The translations under genes were made by a program, and so were the position numbers. The notes under the pieces were generated by a model. The model worked only from the letters and a program-made list of their open reading frames with translations, was not told the DNA's origin and ran no database searches. This document shows positions 16,342 through 25,032 of a DNA stretch of 26,892 nt, in pieces. How positions within the stretch are numbered: position 1 is the first letter of the stretch; each line of letters begins with the position of its first letter. Source of the DNA: Phocaeicola sp. (GTDB lineage: Bacteria; Bacteroidota; Bacteroidia; Bacteroidales; Bacteroidaceae); the NCBI GenBank assembly GCA_020026175.1, contig JAHHQV010000040.1, positions 1-26,892 of the forward strand. The letters are read 5' to 3'.

Positions 16342-17031
16342 ATGATGTTTCGTGGTATATTAATATCTGTATTAGCATTGTTTTTTAGTTCCTTTTATCC
16401 TTCATCTTCCCCGGCAGGTGATTACGAAGGACATGTTTGCCCGCCATCAGAAGTTGACGAGTGCGACGGTTTGTATGCATCAATGTCGTTAGAAGGTGTG
16501 GTTAACAAAGAAGCCTTCAGGCAGGCCTATATAGGCTACAAAAAGATAGGTAGCCGTAGCAGAAACATTCTCACTTTGATAGATTTCACCAAACCGTCTA
16601 CTCAGGAAAGGCTATATGTATTCGACATCGACAAGAGAAAAAAACTTTACAGTTCGCTGGTTTCACATGGCAGAAACAGTGGAGAAAACTATGCCACATC
16701 ATTTTCCAACGAATACGGCTCGTATAAAAGTTCGTTGGGATTCTATCTTACAGAAACCACATATATAGGCAAAAACGGTTATTCACTGCTCCTCGAAGGT
16801 CTGGAAGAAGGAATAAACGACAAGGCACGTGCAAGAGCCATAGTTGTTCACGGAGCATCTTATGCCAATCCGTCGGTTATTAGCGGTGGCGGACGATTGG
16901 GTAGAAGTCTTGGCTGTCCTGCCCTTCCTCAGAAAGTAGCAAAAACTATTATAGATGCAATAAAGGGAGGAAGTGTAATCTATATATATGCCGATGAACC
17001 TAAGTACACTGCTCATAGCAAGTTTCTCTGA
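16342..17031 (+). CDS. Murein L,D-transpeptidase catalytic domain family protein (YkuD_2 type)
   Basis: This 229-residue protein belongs to the second YkuD class (PF13645-like). A signal peptide or anchor (GILISVLALFFSSFYP) is followed by a region starting LEGVVNKEAFRQAYIGY, then LTLIDFTKPSTQERLYVFD. Catalytic motifs are VVHGASYA with His170-Gly171 and GRLGRSLGCPALP with Ser189 and Cys192. The phrase RSLGCPALP is characteristic. It is expected in the periplasm acting on peptidoglycan. The start at 16342 has a second Met at 16345; either is possible. It is separated from the other YkuD gene by 153 bases with its own -7 box, so co-transcription is uncertain. Confidence 0.9.
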   Translation: MMFRGILISVLALFFSSFYPSSSPAGDYEGHVCPPSEVDECDGLYASMSLEGVVNKEAFRQAYIGYKKIGSRSRNILTLIDFTKPSTQERLYVFDIDKRKKLYSSLVSHGRNSGENYATSFSNEYGSYKSSLGFYLTETTYIGKNGYSLLLEGLEEGINDKARARAIVVHGASYANPSVISGGGRLGRSLGCPALPQKVAKTIIDAIKGGSVIYIYADEPKYTAHSKFL

Positions 17032-17466
17032 TTGTTGTATCAATCCTATTGCACATTTCTATAAGTGCAGTAAAGCGTACACTCTTTCAATATAATGTTT
17101 AGTTTCACTTTCGTTTAAATTTTCATTGACATAACGAAAACATATAAGTTATGTAATCTATAGTCAACTCCTTGATAGAGTTCTATATAGAATAGTTGAT
17201 GAAAGATTTGAAAGTTATAGTAGTTACTTTTAAAAAGGAACAATAAGAACGTTGAAAAGTTTATCAGATAACCAGTAAACTATCAAGAAATGTTACTCCC
17301 AAATCATTAGTTTCAATTAAGAAAATAAAATTCCAGCAACTTGTTTGCAAATGGTGAAGATAAACGCAAATATAGCCGTCCAACAATCTGGACGACTATA
17401 TTTTTTATAGGTTAAACTCTATTTATCAAGGTTATACCTATCTATTGGACAATGATACAATCTTTT
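17032..17466. other. Convergent intergenic region with several inverted repeats
   Basis: About 435 bases without a credible ORF, between a plus-strand and a minus-strand gene. It holds TGCAC / GTGCA (17050-17069), a nested structure with TCAACT / AGTTGA (17164-17199) around the perfect palindrome TTCTATATAGAA (17181-17192), and the terminator at 17368-17407. No promoter was recognised. Confidence 0.6.
17368..17407. terminator. Terminator between the YkuD_2 gene and the susCD operon
   Basis: The stem TATAG-C-CGTCCA (17371-17382) pairs with TGGACG-A-CTATA (17389-17400), with one C/A mismatch and a six-base loop. A and T runs on the two sides extend the stem and provide U tracts. The plus-strand run TTTTTT is stronger. 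For the minus-strand susD gene it lies 65-100 bases past the stop; it probably serves convergent transcription. Confidence 0.7.
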
Positions 17467-19005
17467 TCAATAACCAGGATTCTGTACTAAAGTACCTTTA
17501 GATAAATCAATCTCAGTCAGAGGTATTGCCCACAAATAATCTTTTTCCGGATTAAACTTACGCTGCTCTACCAAAACATCCTTACCATCAAAAGTCCTAC
17601 CATGTACAGGCTTGTTCACACATTCTTCTGTTGTTCTCCAACTACGTGTCTCAAACAAATGCATACCTTCAAAAGCAAATTCCACACGACGTTCATGTCT
17701 TATAGCTTTACGCATTTCATCTTTAGCCATACCTTTAGGCAAGTCAGGCATTCCTGCACGTTTACGTACCTTATTTACTGCGTCATACACCTCTTGTACA
17801 GGTCCTTTGTCTTCATTTATTGATTCAGCATATATAAGCAACATTTCCGCATAACGTAACATTATAAAATTTATAGCTCCAGGATATTCATTTCCTACAT
17901 TTTCCGGGTCAATATATTTACGTATAGTATAACCAGTACGTGTAGAATTTCCATCACCCATATTTTGAGATGAATAAGTTTTGCCGGCAAATTCACATCC
18001 ATGCCATAAAACAGAATAAGCCAAACGTGGATCTCTATTTTCATATGGATTTTTAGGATCATAAATATCGGAAACAGAAATAGATTTTCCATCTATACAT
18101 TCATATTCATCTATCAAATCCTGTGATGGAGATAAAGCCTCCCATCCACCCATCATAATAGGAGAAAAATATTGATCTATCCAACTGCCAGTATAAAAAT
18201 AATCTACGGCATTGTCCATATACTGATGATCAAAAATTACTTCACAATTATTTTCATTGGCTTTTTCAAACAATCCTCCATAATTATCAAATAGGTCATA
18301 CACTTTTAAATTCATGACTTCCTCTGCAGCAGTTGCTGCTAGCTTATAATCTTTATGCAGATATGCCATATGTGCCTTTAATGCTAAAGCAGCACCTTTA
18401 TTGGCACGACCTATTTCTGAACTTTCTGTACGTTTCAAAGGAAGTAATTTTGCTGCATTATCACATTCTTCAATAATAAATTCGTATACTTTGTCTTCCG
18501 AATCTCTTGCAGGAATAGGGTCATTCAATCCCAATGTCTTTGTCAAAATAGGTACCCCACCAAAAAACTTTAAAAGTGTAGAATAAAAATACGCTCTAAG
18601 AAACACTACCTCACCTGTCAGCACTTCCTTATTCTTGGAATCCATTTCTACTTTTTCAATATTTTCCATAAATATATTGCAACGACGGATACCATTGTAA
18701 GCATCCTGCCATACCTGTAGAAAATGTGGATTTGAAGATGTTGCAGTACAAGACGATATATCACCCTGTTCTGCATGTATATGTACAGGTATTGCATTAT
18801 CCGTATAAGCATCCAGCATAATCATGTGGTTGCCAGGTTGTACAAGATACCTGTATATAGATGTAGAATACTGTACGGCATCCTGTTCCACTTTCCAGAA
18901 TGATTCGTCAAATAATTGATCTTGTGGTTTCCTATCTAAGAAACTATCATTACATCCAACAGTACATAATGAAATGAAAGGTAATAATATATATTTAAAT
19001 TTCAT
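17467..19005 (-). CDS. SusD/RagB family nutrient-binding outer-membrane lipoprotein
   Basis: The 512-residue protein is the lid/binding partner of the SusC-like transporter. It has a lipoprotein signal with Cys18 (LCTVGC) and the usual SusD start after it (FLDRKPQDQLFDESFW). TPR-like helices follow, and the family C-terminal part is clear: FIMLRYAEMLLIYAE, VNKVRKRAGMP, then AIRHERRVEFAFEGMHLFETRSW, and the end KGTLVQNPGY. Length is typical. It is exported and sits on the cell surface over the SusC barrel. It starts 14 bases after the susC stop, so both form one operon, read leftward. The nutrient is unknown; glycans are usual, peptides possible. Confidence 0.94.
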   Translation of the reverse strand: MKFKYILLPFISLCTVGCNDSFLDRKPQDQLFDESFWKVEQDAVQYSTSIYRYLVQPGNHMIMLDAYTDNAIPVHIHAEQGDISSCTATSSNPHFLQVWQDAYNGIRRCNIFMENIEKVEMDSKNKEVLTGEVVFLRAYFYSTLLKFFGGVPILTKTLGLNDPIPARDSEDKVYEFIIEECDNAAKLLPLKRTESSEIGRANKGAALALKAHMAYLHKDYKLAATAAEEVMNLKVYDLFDNYGGLFEKANENNCEVIFDHQYMDNAVDYFYTGSWIDQYFSPIMMGGWEALSPSQDLIDEYECIDGKSISVSDIYDPKNPYENRDPRLAYSVLWHGCEFAGKTYSSQNMGDGNSTRTGYTIRKYIDPENVGNEYPGAINFIMLRYAEMLLIYAESINEDKGPVQEVYDAVNKVRKRAGMPDLPKGMAKDEMRKAIRHERRVEFAFEGMHLFETRSWRTTEECVNKPVHGRTFDGKDVLVEQRKFNPEKDYLWAIPLTEIDLSKGTLVQNPGY

Positions 19006-19019
19006 AACTGCATATTTTT

Positions 19020-22000
19020 TTAAAATGAGACATTAACACCAAATGAATAATTTCTGGTCAAAGGATAATAACTGCTTGCTACATTTAGATTTTTCATATT
19101 ATATGTAGCTTCAGGGTCTACACCATCAAATCCTGTGATAGTAAACAGATTGTCAATGCTGCAATAAATCCTCAATCTACTGATTCCACTATTTCCTAAT
19201 ACTGATTTAGGTAATGTATATCCCAATTGAATATTTCTCATCTTCATATAAGAAGCATTCTGAGCCCAGAAAGTAGATGTCATCCAATTCTTTTTAGAGT
19301 CCTTCATAGATAATCTAGGATATGTAGCATCCAGATTATCAGGGGTCCAACGATCCAGATGAGCTTCTGTTACTTTACCTCCATTATAGAAAGCCTTGCT
19401 TATTTCTGCTTTGACAATAGCATTTACCATTCCAGCTCCTTGCATAAGAGCAGTAAAGTCAAAGTTTTTATATTCAAATCCCAAGCGAATACCAAAATTG
19501 ATTTTAGGGAAATATGTACCTATTGATTTACGGTCTGATTCATCAACGATGCCATCACCAGTTATATCCGCATACTTCAGATCTCCTGGCACAGCACCCC
19601 AAATTTGTTTTGGATGAGAGTCTATTTCTGCCTGATCCTTGAATATTCCTTCACATACGAAACCATAAATGTTATTTATAGGATCTCCTACAGAACGTCC
19701 CGGAACATCTCCTCCACTAAGGTCAGTGATTTCATTATGTACGTAACTGAAATTAAAACCTATATTATATTTAAAATCACGAATCTGATTGTTATGTGTC
19801 AGTTGTAATTCAACTCCTGTATTACGTACTTTACCTGCATTCTGCATTGGAGGATTTACTCCTACAATAGCCGGTATAGGAAGTTCCAGCAATATATCCT
19901 TTGTATTTTTCAAGAAAAAATCTCCTGTAAAGTTCAATTTCCCATTAAAGAAATCAGCATCAATACCAAAGTCTATCTGGTCTGTTTTTTCCCATGTAAT
20001 CGCACTGTTGGCCATTGTTTCATTTATAGAAATTCCGGGAACCAACAAATTGCTGAAGTTATAATTCTGACCAAACATATAAGTATTATAGAATGCATAG
20101 TCACCTATTTCTTGATTTCCTAACATACCCCAAGACGCTCTAATCTTTAAATTATCAATCCACGATACATTAAAGAAGTTTTCTTCCGAAATACGCCATG
20201 CAGCAGAGAATGAAGGGAAAGCACCGAATCTGTTATTCTTTGGGAAACGTGATGTCCCATCATAACGTACATTTGCTTCTAAAAGATAACGGTTGTCATA
20301 GATATAATTAAATCTCGCAAATCCTGAGCGGAGTGCATACTCAACCATATTTCCTGCTGTTTCCTGAGTTGTTACATCACCTGCATTTATTTCACCTAAG
20401 CTGTTGTTCAGAGGCAAATCTTTTCTTGTAGCATACAACATCCTATTTTGGTTGTATATCTGTGAATAGCCTAACAAGGCTTTTATATCATGTTTGCCAA
20501 AAGTTTTTGCATAATCCAAATAAGCCTGTAAATTAACTTCAAGCATCTTATTGTCTTGATTAGATACCTGACTTCTTGTTGTACGTAAAGGTTCGTCAGA
20601 ATCTGCCGTATAAAACTTCATGCTTTTCAAATCCATGTGATTGTCCATCAAATTGAATGTGGTAGAAGCACTTCCTCTTAAAGATAGACCGTCTAATATC
20701 TTGTAATTAAAAGAAGCACTTCCTTGAAAATTATTATCAAAAAGTTCAGATACTCCACTATTTCTTGCCGATGCTACAGAATTATGTTCATTCTTAAATA
20801 AGCCATAATTACCATTCGAAAATTGAATAGGTGTAACAGGAGACTCACGGAAAGCATAATACATTATATTGGTAATACCACTGGCAGGAGAAGTCTGTTT
20901 GCTTCTATGTGCAGCAAGATTTAAAGAAAAACTAAGCCTGTTATTGATTTTAGCATCAATGTTGGAACGTATATTGAATTTTTTATATCCTGTATTTGGC
21001 AACAAGCCTTTTTTGTCGTGGTATCCAAAAGATACAGAATACTTTATATTCTCAGAACCTCCATTTACACTTAAATGGTGATTGTGGAACAAACCGTTTT
21101 CACTGAACAAAGTACCAAGCCAGTCGCTGTCACCATAATGGTCAAGGTCTGAATGGTTCTTAAATTTCTGAAGCTCTTCTTCCTTATATAAAGGTGCCAA
21201 GCCGTCATTCTTATAAGCCTCATTTATCAAAATGCCATAATTATAAGAATTAAGATATTTGGGCATACGTGTTTCTTGTTGCCATCCGACATATCCATTA
21301 TATGAAATTACCGGCTTTCCGGTTTTTCCTTTTTTTGTAGTAACAAGAATCACACCATTGGCTGCACGTACACCATAAATAGATGAAGCTGCTGCGTCTT
21401 TCAGTACCGAAATGTTTTCAATATCATTTGGGTCTATATTATTCATAGATGACTCAACACCGTCTATTAATACCATAGCATCAGAATTACCGAGTGTACC
21501 GACACCACGAACACGTAAAGCGGCACCATCGCTTCCTGGTTGACCGGAATTTTGAATTATAGTTACACCCGATACATTACCCGTAAGCATATTTACCGGA
21601 TCCGAACTTGTTCTATTTTCCATCATTTCTGATTTAACATTGCTGACAGAACCTGTTAAGTTTACTTTCTTTTGTGTTCCGTAACCTACAACTACAACTT
21701 CTTCTAGATTTTGTGTGTCTTCCTTTAGTACTACTTTGATATTGTTGTTTATTACTTTTATTGTTTGAGAGATATAACCGATATAACTCACTTCCAATAC
21801 AGCATTAGCAGATACATTTAGTGTAAATTTACCATCCAAATCAGTTATAGTACCATTCAACGTACCTTTTTCCTTAATATTCGCTCCGATAATAGGATAA
21901 CCTCTATTGTCTAGTACTACTCCAGAAATTTTCTTGGTTTGCAGAATTTCCGTAACACTTTTAAGTTCGGAAGCAAATGAAGAGATTGGATTTACAAGAG

Positions 22001-22124
22001 GTATTATACCTCCACAAAGAAATAAAAAACAAACAGCCCGTTTTGTAAAATGCTGCTTTTGTGAAACATAGTCTAACGACTTACTTCTAACTCTTAGAGA
22101 AGCCTTTTGTTTGTTTGATTCCAT
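19020..22124 (-). CDS. SusC/RagA family TonB-linked outer-membrane transporter
   Basis: The 1034-residue protein is a TonB-dependent importer. After an unusually long polar, basic N-terminal stretch (residues 1-29) comes the signal core (AVCFLFLCGGIIPLV). A carboxypeptidase-regulatory-like domain follows at about 66-135 (SGVVLDNRGYPIIGANI, TDLDGKFTL). The TonB-box-like EEVVVVGYG lies at 141-149, then the plug (RGVGTLGNSDAMVLIDGV; LKDAAASSIYGVRAANGVI) and a 22-strand barrel ending in Phe (NYSFGVNVSF). There is no extra STN domain, so classical FecR/anti-sigma signalling is not indicated. No other Met lies between residue 1 and the signal core, supporting the start at 22124. The substrate is unknown; no carbohydrate-active enzyme adjoins it. 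Confidence 0.95.
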   Translation of the reverse strand: MESNKQKASLRVRSKSLDYVSQKQHFTKRAVCFLFLCGGIIPLVNPISSFASELKSVTEILQTKKISGVVLDNRGYPIIGANIKEKGTLNGTITDLDGKFTLNVSANAVLEVSYIGYISQTIKVINNNIKVVLKEDTQNLEEVVVVGYGTQKKVNLTGSVSNVKSEMMENRTSSDPVNMLTGNVSGVTIIQNSGQPGSDGAALRVRGVGTLGNSDAMVLIDGVESSMNNIDPNDIENISVLKDAAASSIYGVRAANGVILVTTKKGKTGKPVISYNGYVGWQQETRMPKYLNSYNYGILINEAYKNDGLAPLYKEEELQKFKNHSDLDHYGDSDWLGTLFSENGLFHNHHLSVNGGSENIKYSVSFGYHDKKGLLPNTGYKKFNIRSNIDAKINNRLSFSLNLAAHRSKQTSPASGITNIMYYAFRESPVTPIQFSNGNYGLFKNEHNSVASARNSGVSELFDNNFQGSASFNYKILDGLSLRGSASTTFNLMDNHMDLKSMKFYTADSDEPLRTTRSQVSNQDNKMLEVNLQAYLDYAKTFGKHDIKALLGYSQIYNQNRMLYATRKDLPLNNSLGEINAGDVTTQETAGNMVEYALRSGFARFNYIYDNRYLLEANVRYDGTSRFPKNNRFGAFPSFSAAWRISEENFFNVSWIDNLKIRASWGMLGNQEIGDYAFYNTYMFGQNYNFSNLLVPGISINETMANSAITWEKTDQIDFGIDADFFNGKLNFTGDFFLKNTKDILLELPIPAIVGVNPPMQNAGKVRNTGVELQLTHNNQIRDFKYNIGFNFSYVHNEITDLSGGDVPGRSVGDPINNIYGFVCEGIFKDQAEIDSHPKQIWGAVPGDLKYADITGDGIVDESDRKSIGTYFPKINFGIRLGFEYKNFDFTALMQGAGMVNAIVKAEISKAFYNGGKVTEAHLDRWTPDNLDATYPRLSMKDSKKNWMTSTFWAQNASYMKMRNIQLGYTLPKSVLGNSGISRLRIYCSIDNLFTITGFDGVDPEATYNMKNLNVASSYYPLTRNYSFGVNVSF

Positions 22125-22578
22125 GTTCTTGATAAATTTTATTGGTTTAAAGGTTATTGTAAGATGATTATAATAAGATAAATAATTATAATGCTCTTAA
22201 TTGTGCTTTTCAAAAAAACAGTTTAGATATTACATATCGTATTATATTTCAACCTTACTGTTTGCAAAACAATAAAATTTTTTATTGATTAAACTAATCT
22301 TAGTGTTAAATTTTTCCATATCAGACGATTTTTTAATTTTTTTAATAGAAATACATATGTAAACAAGCTGCATTAACAGTGGTTTGAAAACTCCACGGTC
22401 AAGCATTTTTGGATTGTAATATGCTATTTTGATAAGTCTGCGTATTTTTTATGCAATAGATTTAATTTTTCTTTTTTCAAAATGCCCGAATAGCCTTGAG
22501 CAAACATGGTCATGGATGATTTTTCGGTTATTATTGTTTAAGAAAAAGGTTTTAAAAAAACGATTAGGCGTTTATGTT

Positions 22579-22618
22579 AAAACGCTTAGTCATTCAAGTT
22601 CGAACGACTAAGCGTTTT
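22579..22618. terminator. Orphan terminator-like hairpin in divergent region
   Basis: A perfect 13-bp inverted repeat, AAAACGCTTAGTC (22579-22591) and GACTAAGCGTTTT (22606-22618), with a 14-base loop. The A run on one side and T run on the other give a potential U tract in both directions. A sequence resembling the left arm (AAAACGATTAGG) lies just upstream from 22557. Both flanking genes point away, so neither needs a terminator here. Confidence 0.6.
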
Positions 22619-22922
22619 GTATCTAATGTAGATATGCACTTTTGCAGAGTGAAGTGTACTGGATTTATTTGCCAGGTTAATAATTAAAATCATATTTAGG
22701 TTTACACCTTTTACATGTTAAGACCATAATAGATTGTCACTGCTGCCAGTCGAATGCAGATTTGAAAACTTTGGATTAAAAGAGCTTCTAATTGCTCCAT
22801 AATGAGAAATATTCTGCCAAAATGTGTGATTTTCTCCAATTTTATTTATACTTTAGCCGTGCCTGATGAAGATTTGTTTGTTTTTTTTGCAACACTAAGT
22901 TAAGTGAATCTTCTGATATGAC

Positions 22923-22957
22923 AAAGTACTGTGCAATATATTATTACTCAGTACTTT
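22923..22957 (+). promoter_or_regulatory. Inverted repeat in the leader region of the TraB/GumN gene
   Basis: AAAGTACTG (22923-22931) and CAGTACTTT (22949-22957) form a perfect 9-bp inverted repeat with a 17-base loop. It is followed by AATTTA and a run of eight T. It ends 47 bases before the ATG at 23005. It could be a terminator/attenuator or an operator; both readings are inferred. Confidence 0.45.
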
Positions 22958-23004
22958 AATTTATTTTTTTTGAAATGTGTTGCGGATTTAAGGAATTATA
23001 AAAA

Positions 23005-23979
23005 ATGAATAAAATCTTAATTATCCTATTTTTTCTTTCGTTCTTTTCAACAGGGAACTCGGCTCAATCAACACAAGAGACCAAACAGAATAACAATGAA
23101 AACAGCTTGCTCTGGAGAATTTCCGGTAACGGATTACAACATGATTCATATCTTTTGGGAACGATGCACAATGTTGGTAGAACGTTCTTGGATAGTATTC
23201 CAGGATTCAGAAAAGCTTTTAAAGAGGCTAAGCAGGTGGCAATAGAATGTGATGCTGATGCTTTGGATAGTCAGAGAATGAATCTTGCTCAATATGTTTA
23301 TATGCCCCAAGATAGTACTTATGCAACATTATATAGTGATAGTGACTTTCAGTTTGTCGATTCAAGACTAAGAGAAGGGAATCCTCAATATTTCAAATAC
23401 AAACCGGTGTTCTGGTGTTCATTCTTCGCGAGTATGATAGCGTATCAAAATATTAGAGGAAAAGAGATGGGTATGGATCGATTTATTTTACTAATCGGGA
23501 ACCAAAATTACAAAAAGATACTCTTTATGGAAACCTTAGAGGAGGTAAATAAGAGAGCTGTTTATTTGGATTCTCTTAGATATTCAATCAATCTGAAATA
23601 CCAAGCCGCCTCGTTAAAAACAATATTGCAATCTCCTGAAAAGATTTCTGCTTCGATTAATCTTACATCCCAATTATATAAAGAGCAAAATATGAGTAGC
23701 TTAATAGCTATTGATTCCCTAGATAAAAAGGATATGAACTTCTTAGAGATCGGAAACATTCAAAATGAAGAGAAACAACATCTCCAAAAAATGATGGAAC
23801 ATATTTTTGAAATATTAGGTACCAGACGCAATGAACAATGGATGAAAAAAATTATTCCAATGATTCATGAAGATTGTACGTTAATCGCGGTCGGAGCAAT
23901 GCATCTGATTGGTCCCAACGGGTTAATTGCCAAGTTAAGAGATTGTGGATACAAGGTTGAACCGAAGATAAAAGACTAA
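23005..23979 (+). CDS. TraB/GumN family exported protein
   Basis: The 324-residue protein has a cleavable signal peptide (ILIILFFLSFFSTGNSA, cleavage near residue 20) and the TraB/GumN pattern. After LLWRISGNG comes SYLLGTMHNVG with Gly52 and His55; the C-terminal counterpart AVGAMHLIGPNGL has Gly297 and His300. The family (also ChaN/Tiki-like) is related to metalloproteases and uses such GxxH motifs with nearby acidic residues; the exact bacterial role is not established. Expected location is the periplasm or cell surface. The dehydrogenase pseudogene begins 3 bases after its stop, so both were one transcript. The leader carries the 22923-22957 hairpin. Confidence 0.88.
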   Translation: MNKILIILFFLSFFSTGNSAQSTQETKQNNNENSLLWRISGNGLQHDSYLLGTMHNVGRTFLDSIPGFRKAFKEAKQVAIECDADALDSQRMNLAQYVYMPQDSTYATLYSDSDFQFVDSRLREGNPQYFKYKPVFWCSFFASMIAYQNIRGKEMGMDRFILLIGNQNYKKILFMETLEEVNKRAVYLDSLRYSINLKYQAASLKTILQSPEKISASINLTSQLYKEQNMSSLIAIDSLDKKDMNFLEIGNIQNEEKQHLQKMMEHIFEILGTRRNEQWMKKIIPMIHEDCTLIAVGAMHLIGPNGLIAKLRDCGYKVEPKIKD

Positions 23980-23982
23980 GTT

Positions 23983-24690
23983 ATGAAAACAATTGCGATA
24001 TGTAATTCTTGCATGCAAGATATTGCTTCTGATAGTTTCATTGATGAATTTCTCATCGATGAACATAAACTTACTGTATCTTTATTGGAAGTGCCTGATC
24101 TGGATTTTACATCTTTTTTCAACTCACACTCTGTTGTGGTTAAAGTGCAGGCTTTTTCATGCAATTACCGTGATCGTTCATTAATGCATCATTTTGTAGA
24201 GCGATGCATTGCTTTGAGTGGCAATCAGAAATATTTTTATTCACAGGTCGGGTCGGAATTTGTAGGTCAAGTGGTAAAAGTCGGCTCCGAAGTTCGTTCG
24301 TTACATCTTGGTGATCGTGTTATGTCAGATAATAGCTATCCATTTAAATCGGATGGGAGTATCGGTGGTGTAAGTACAAACTTTGGTCGCAAAGATTTTT
24401 ATTGTTTTCGGAACATCAACTAATAAAAGTTCTGGATACAATGTCGGATGAAGTTGCAGCGGCTTTCTCTCTTTCTGCACAAACAGCATATAGCATGGCA
24501 AGAAAGGCAGACATAAAAGATGGAGATAATGTTTTGACTACTGCATTAATTTCTAATACGTCATTAGCCATAGTTGAAAGGCTCAAGTCGTGCAATGCGA
24601 ATATAAATATATATGGGATGCCTTCTAAAGCCAGATCACTGAGAAAATATATAAAAGAGTGGAGATTTTTTCTATGCTCTGTTTCATGGT
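23983..24690 (+). pseudogene. Medium-chain (zinc-type/quinone oxidoreductase-like) dehydrogenase, frameshifted and truncated
   Basis: The first frame (23983-24423) encodes a GroES-like alcohol-dehydrogenase domain: VVVKVQAFSCNYRDRSLM, then GSEFVGQVVKVGSEV and LGDRVM. It stops at 24423. The next frame continues the same protein with no gap: read from 24387 it gives SQRFLLFSEHQLIKV, then DEVAAAFSLSAQTAYSM and DGDNVLTTALIS, the start of the cofactor-binding domain. Loss of one base in the GG(N) codon at about 24385-24387 explains the break. Recognisable similarity ends near 24650-24690, about 90-110 residues short of a normal family member, where mobile-type DNA begins. The gene starts 3 bases after the TraB/GumN stop. 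End coordinate is approximate; a sequencing error could explain the frameshift but not the truncation. Confidence 0.75.
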
Positions 24691-24699
24691 ATATGGGTT

Positions 24700-25026
24700 T
24701 TAGATTTGTACTATCTTGTTTATTCTGCCGTGAAGGAAGTTTCTCAATGCCGTCTTGTCAATTGACCTGTATTCGTACCAACTGCCGTACTGATTGACAA
24801 GGAAAGTCTGTAGTATGTCAGAGAAATCAAATCTCCAGCCTCTTACCGGGATTCCGCTCTTGAAGTAGGTGTTATGGTTCACCTGGTATGAAATCCAGTT
24901 CTTTTCCTCACGACTGAGTTTTTCCTTGTTGTTCACTTTTTCACGAAGGATGTAGGCTTTTGCGTCCTTAAGAGTGTCAAGTGCGGGCACTTCCCACAAT
25001 GCGAATTTCGTTGCTATTGCTGCCAT
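24700..25026 (-). CDS. Hypothetical 108-residue protein, probably of mobile-element origin
   Basis: The complete ORF starts at ATG 25026 and ends at TAA 24700. The protein is soluble and charged, with no signal peptide. It has two recognisable blocks: a helical N-terminal part (DTLKDAKAYILREKVNNKEK, LSREEKNWISYQVN) and a C-terminal part (VRGWRFDFSDILQTFLV, ALRNFLHGRINKIV). I do not recognise a named domain. The style resembles short accessory proteins of Bacteroidales integrative conjugative elements, but that is an impression. Base composition is more GC-rich than the genes on the left, and it is antiparallel to the broken dehydrogenase. An 11-bp direct repeat precedes its start. Confidence 0.65.
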   Translation of the reverse strand: MAAIATKFALWEVPALDTLKDAKAYILREKVNNKEKLSREEKNWISYQVNHNTYFKSGIPVRGWRFDFSDILQTFLVNQYGSWYEYRSIDKTALRNFLHGRINKIVQI

Positions 25027-25032
25027 AGTCGT

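Larger units (their letters stand above)
22125..23004. other. 880-base divergent intergenic region
   Basis: The region separates susC (minus) from the TraB/GumN gene (plus). It is strongly AT-rich and contains no credible gene: the only open stretch, 22429-22611 plus, starts at TTG and runs into the hairpin at 22579. Two inverted repeats stand out, at 22579-22618 and 22923-22957. No exact TAnnTTTG box was found for susC on the minus strand; TAAGGTTG (one mismatch, 22250-22257 minus) is the nearest. Confidence 0.6.

Noticed and set aside
22429..22611. 60-codon ORF in the divergent region
   Set aside because: Non-ATG start, AT-driven composition, and its end runs into the orphan hairpin; no similarity recognised.
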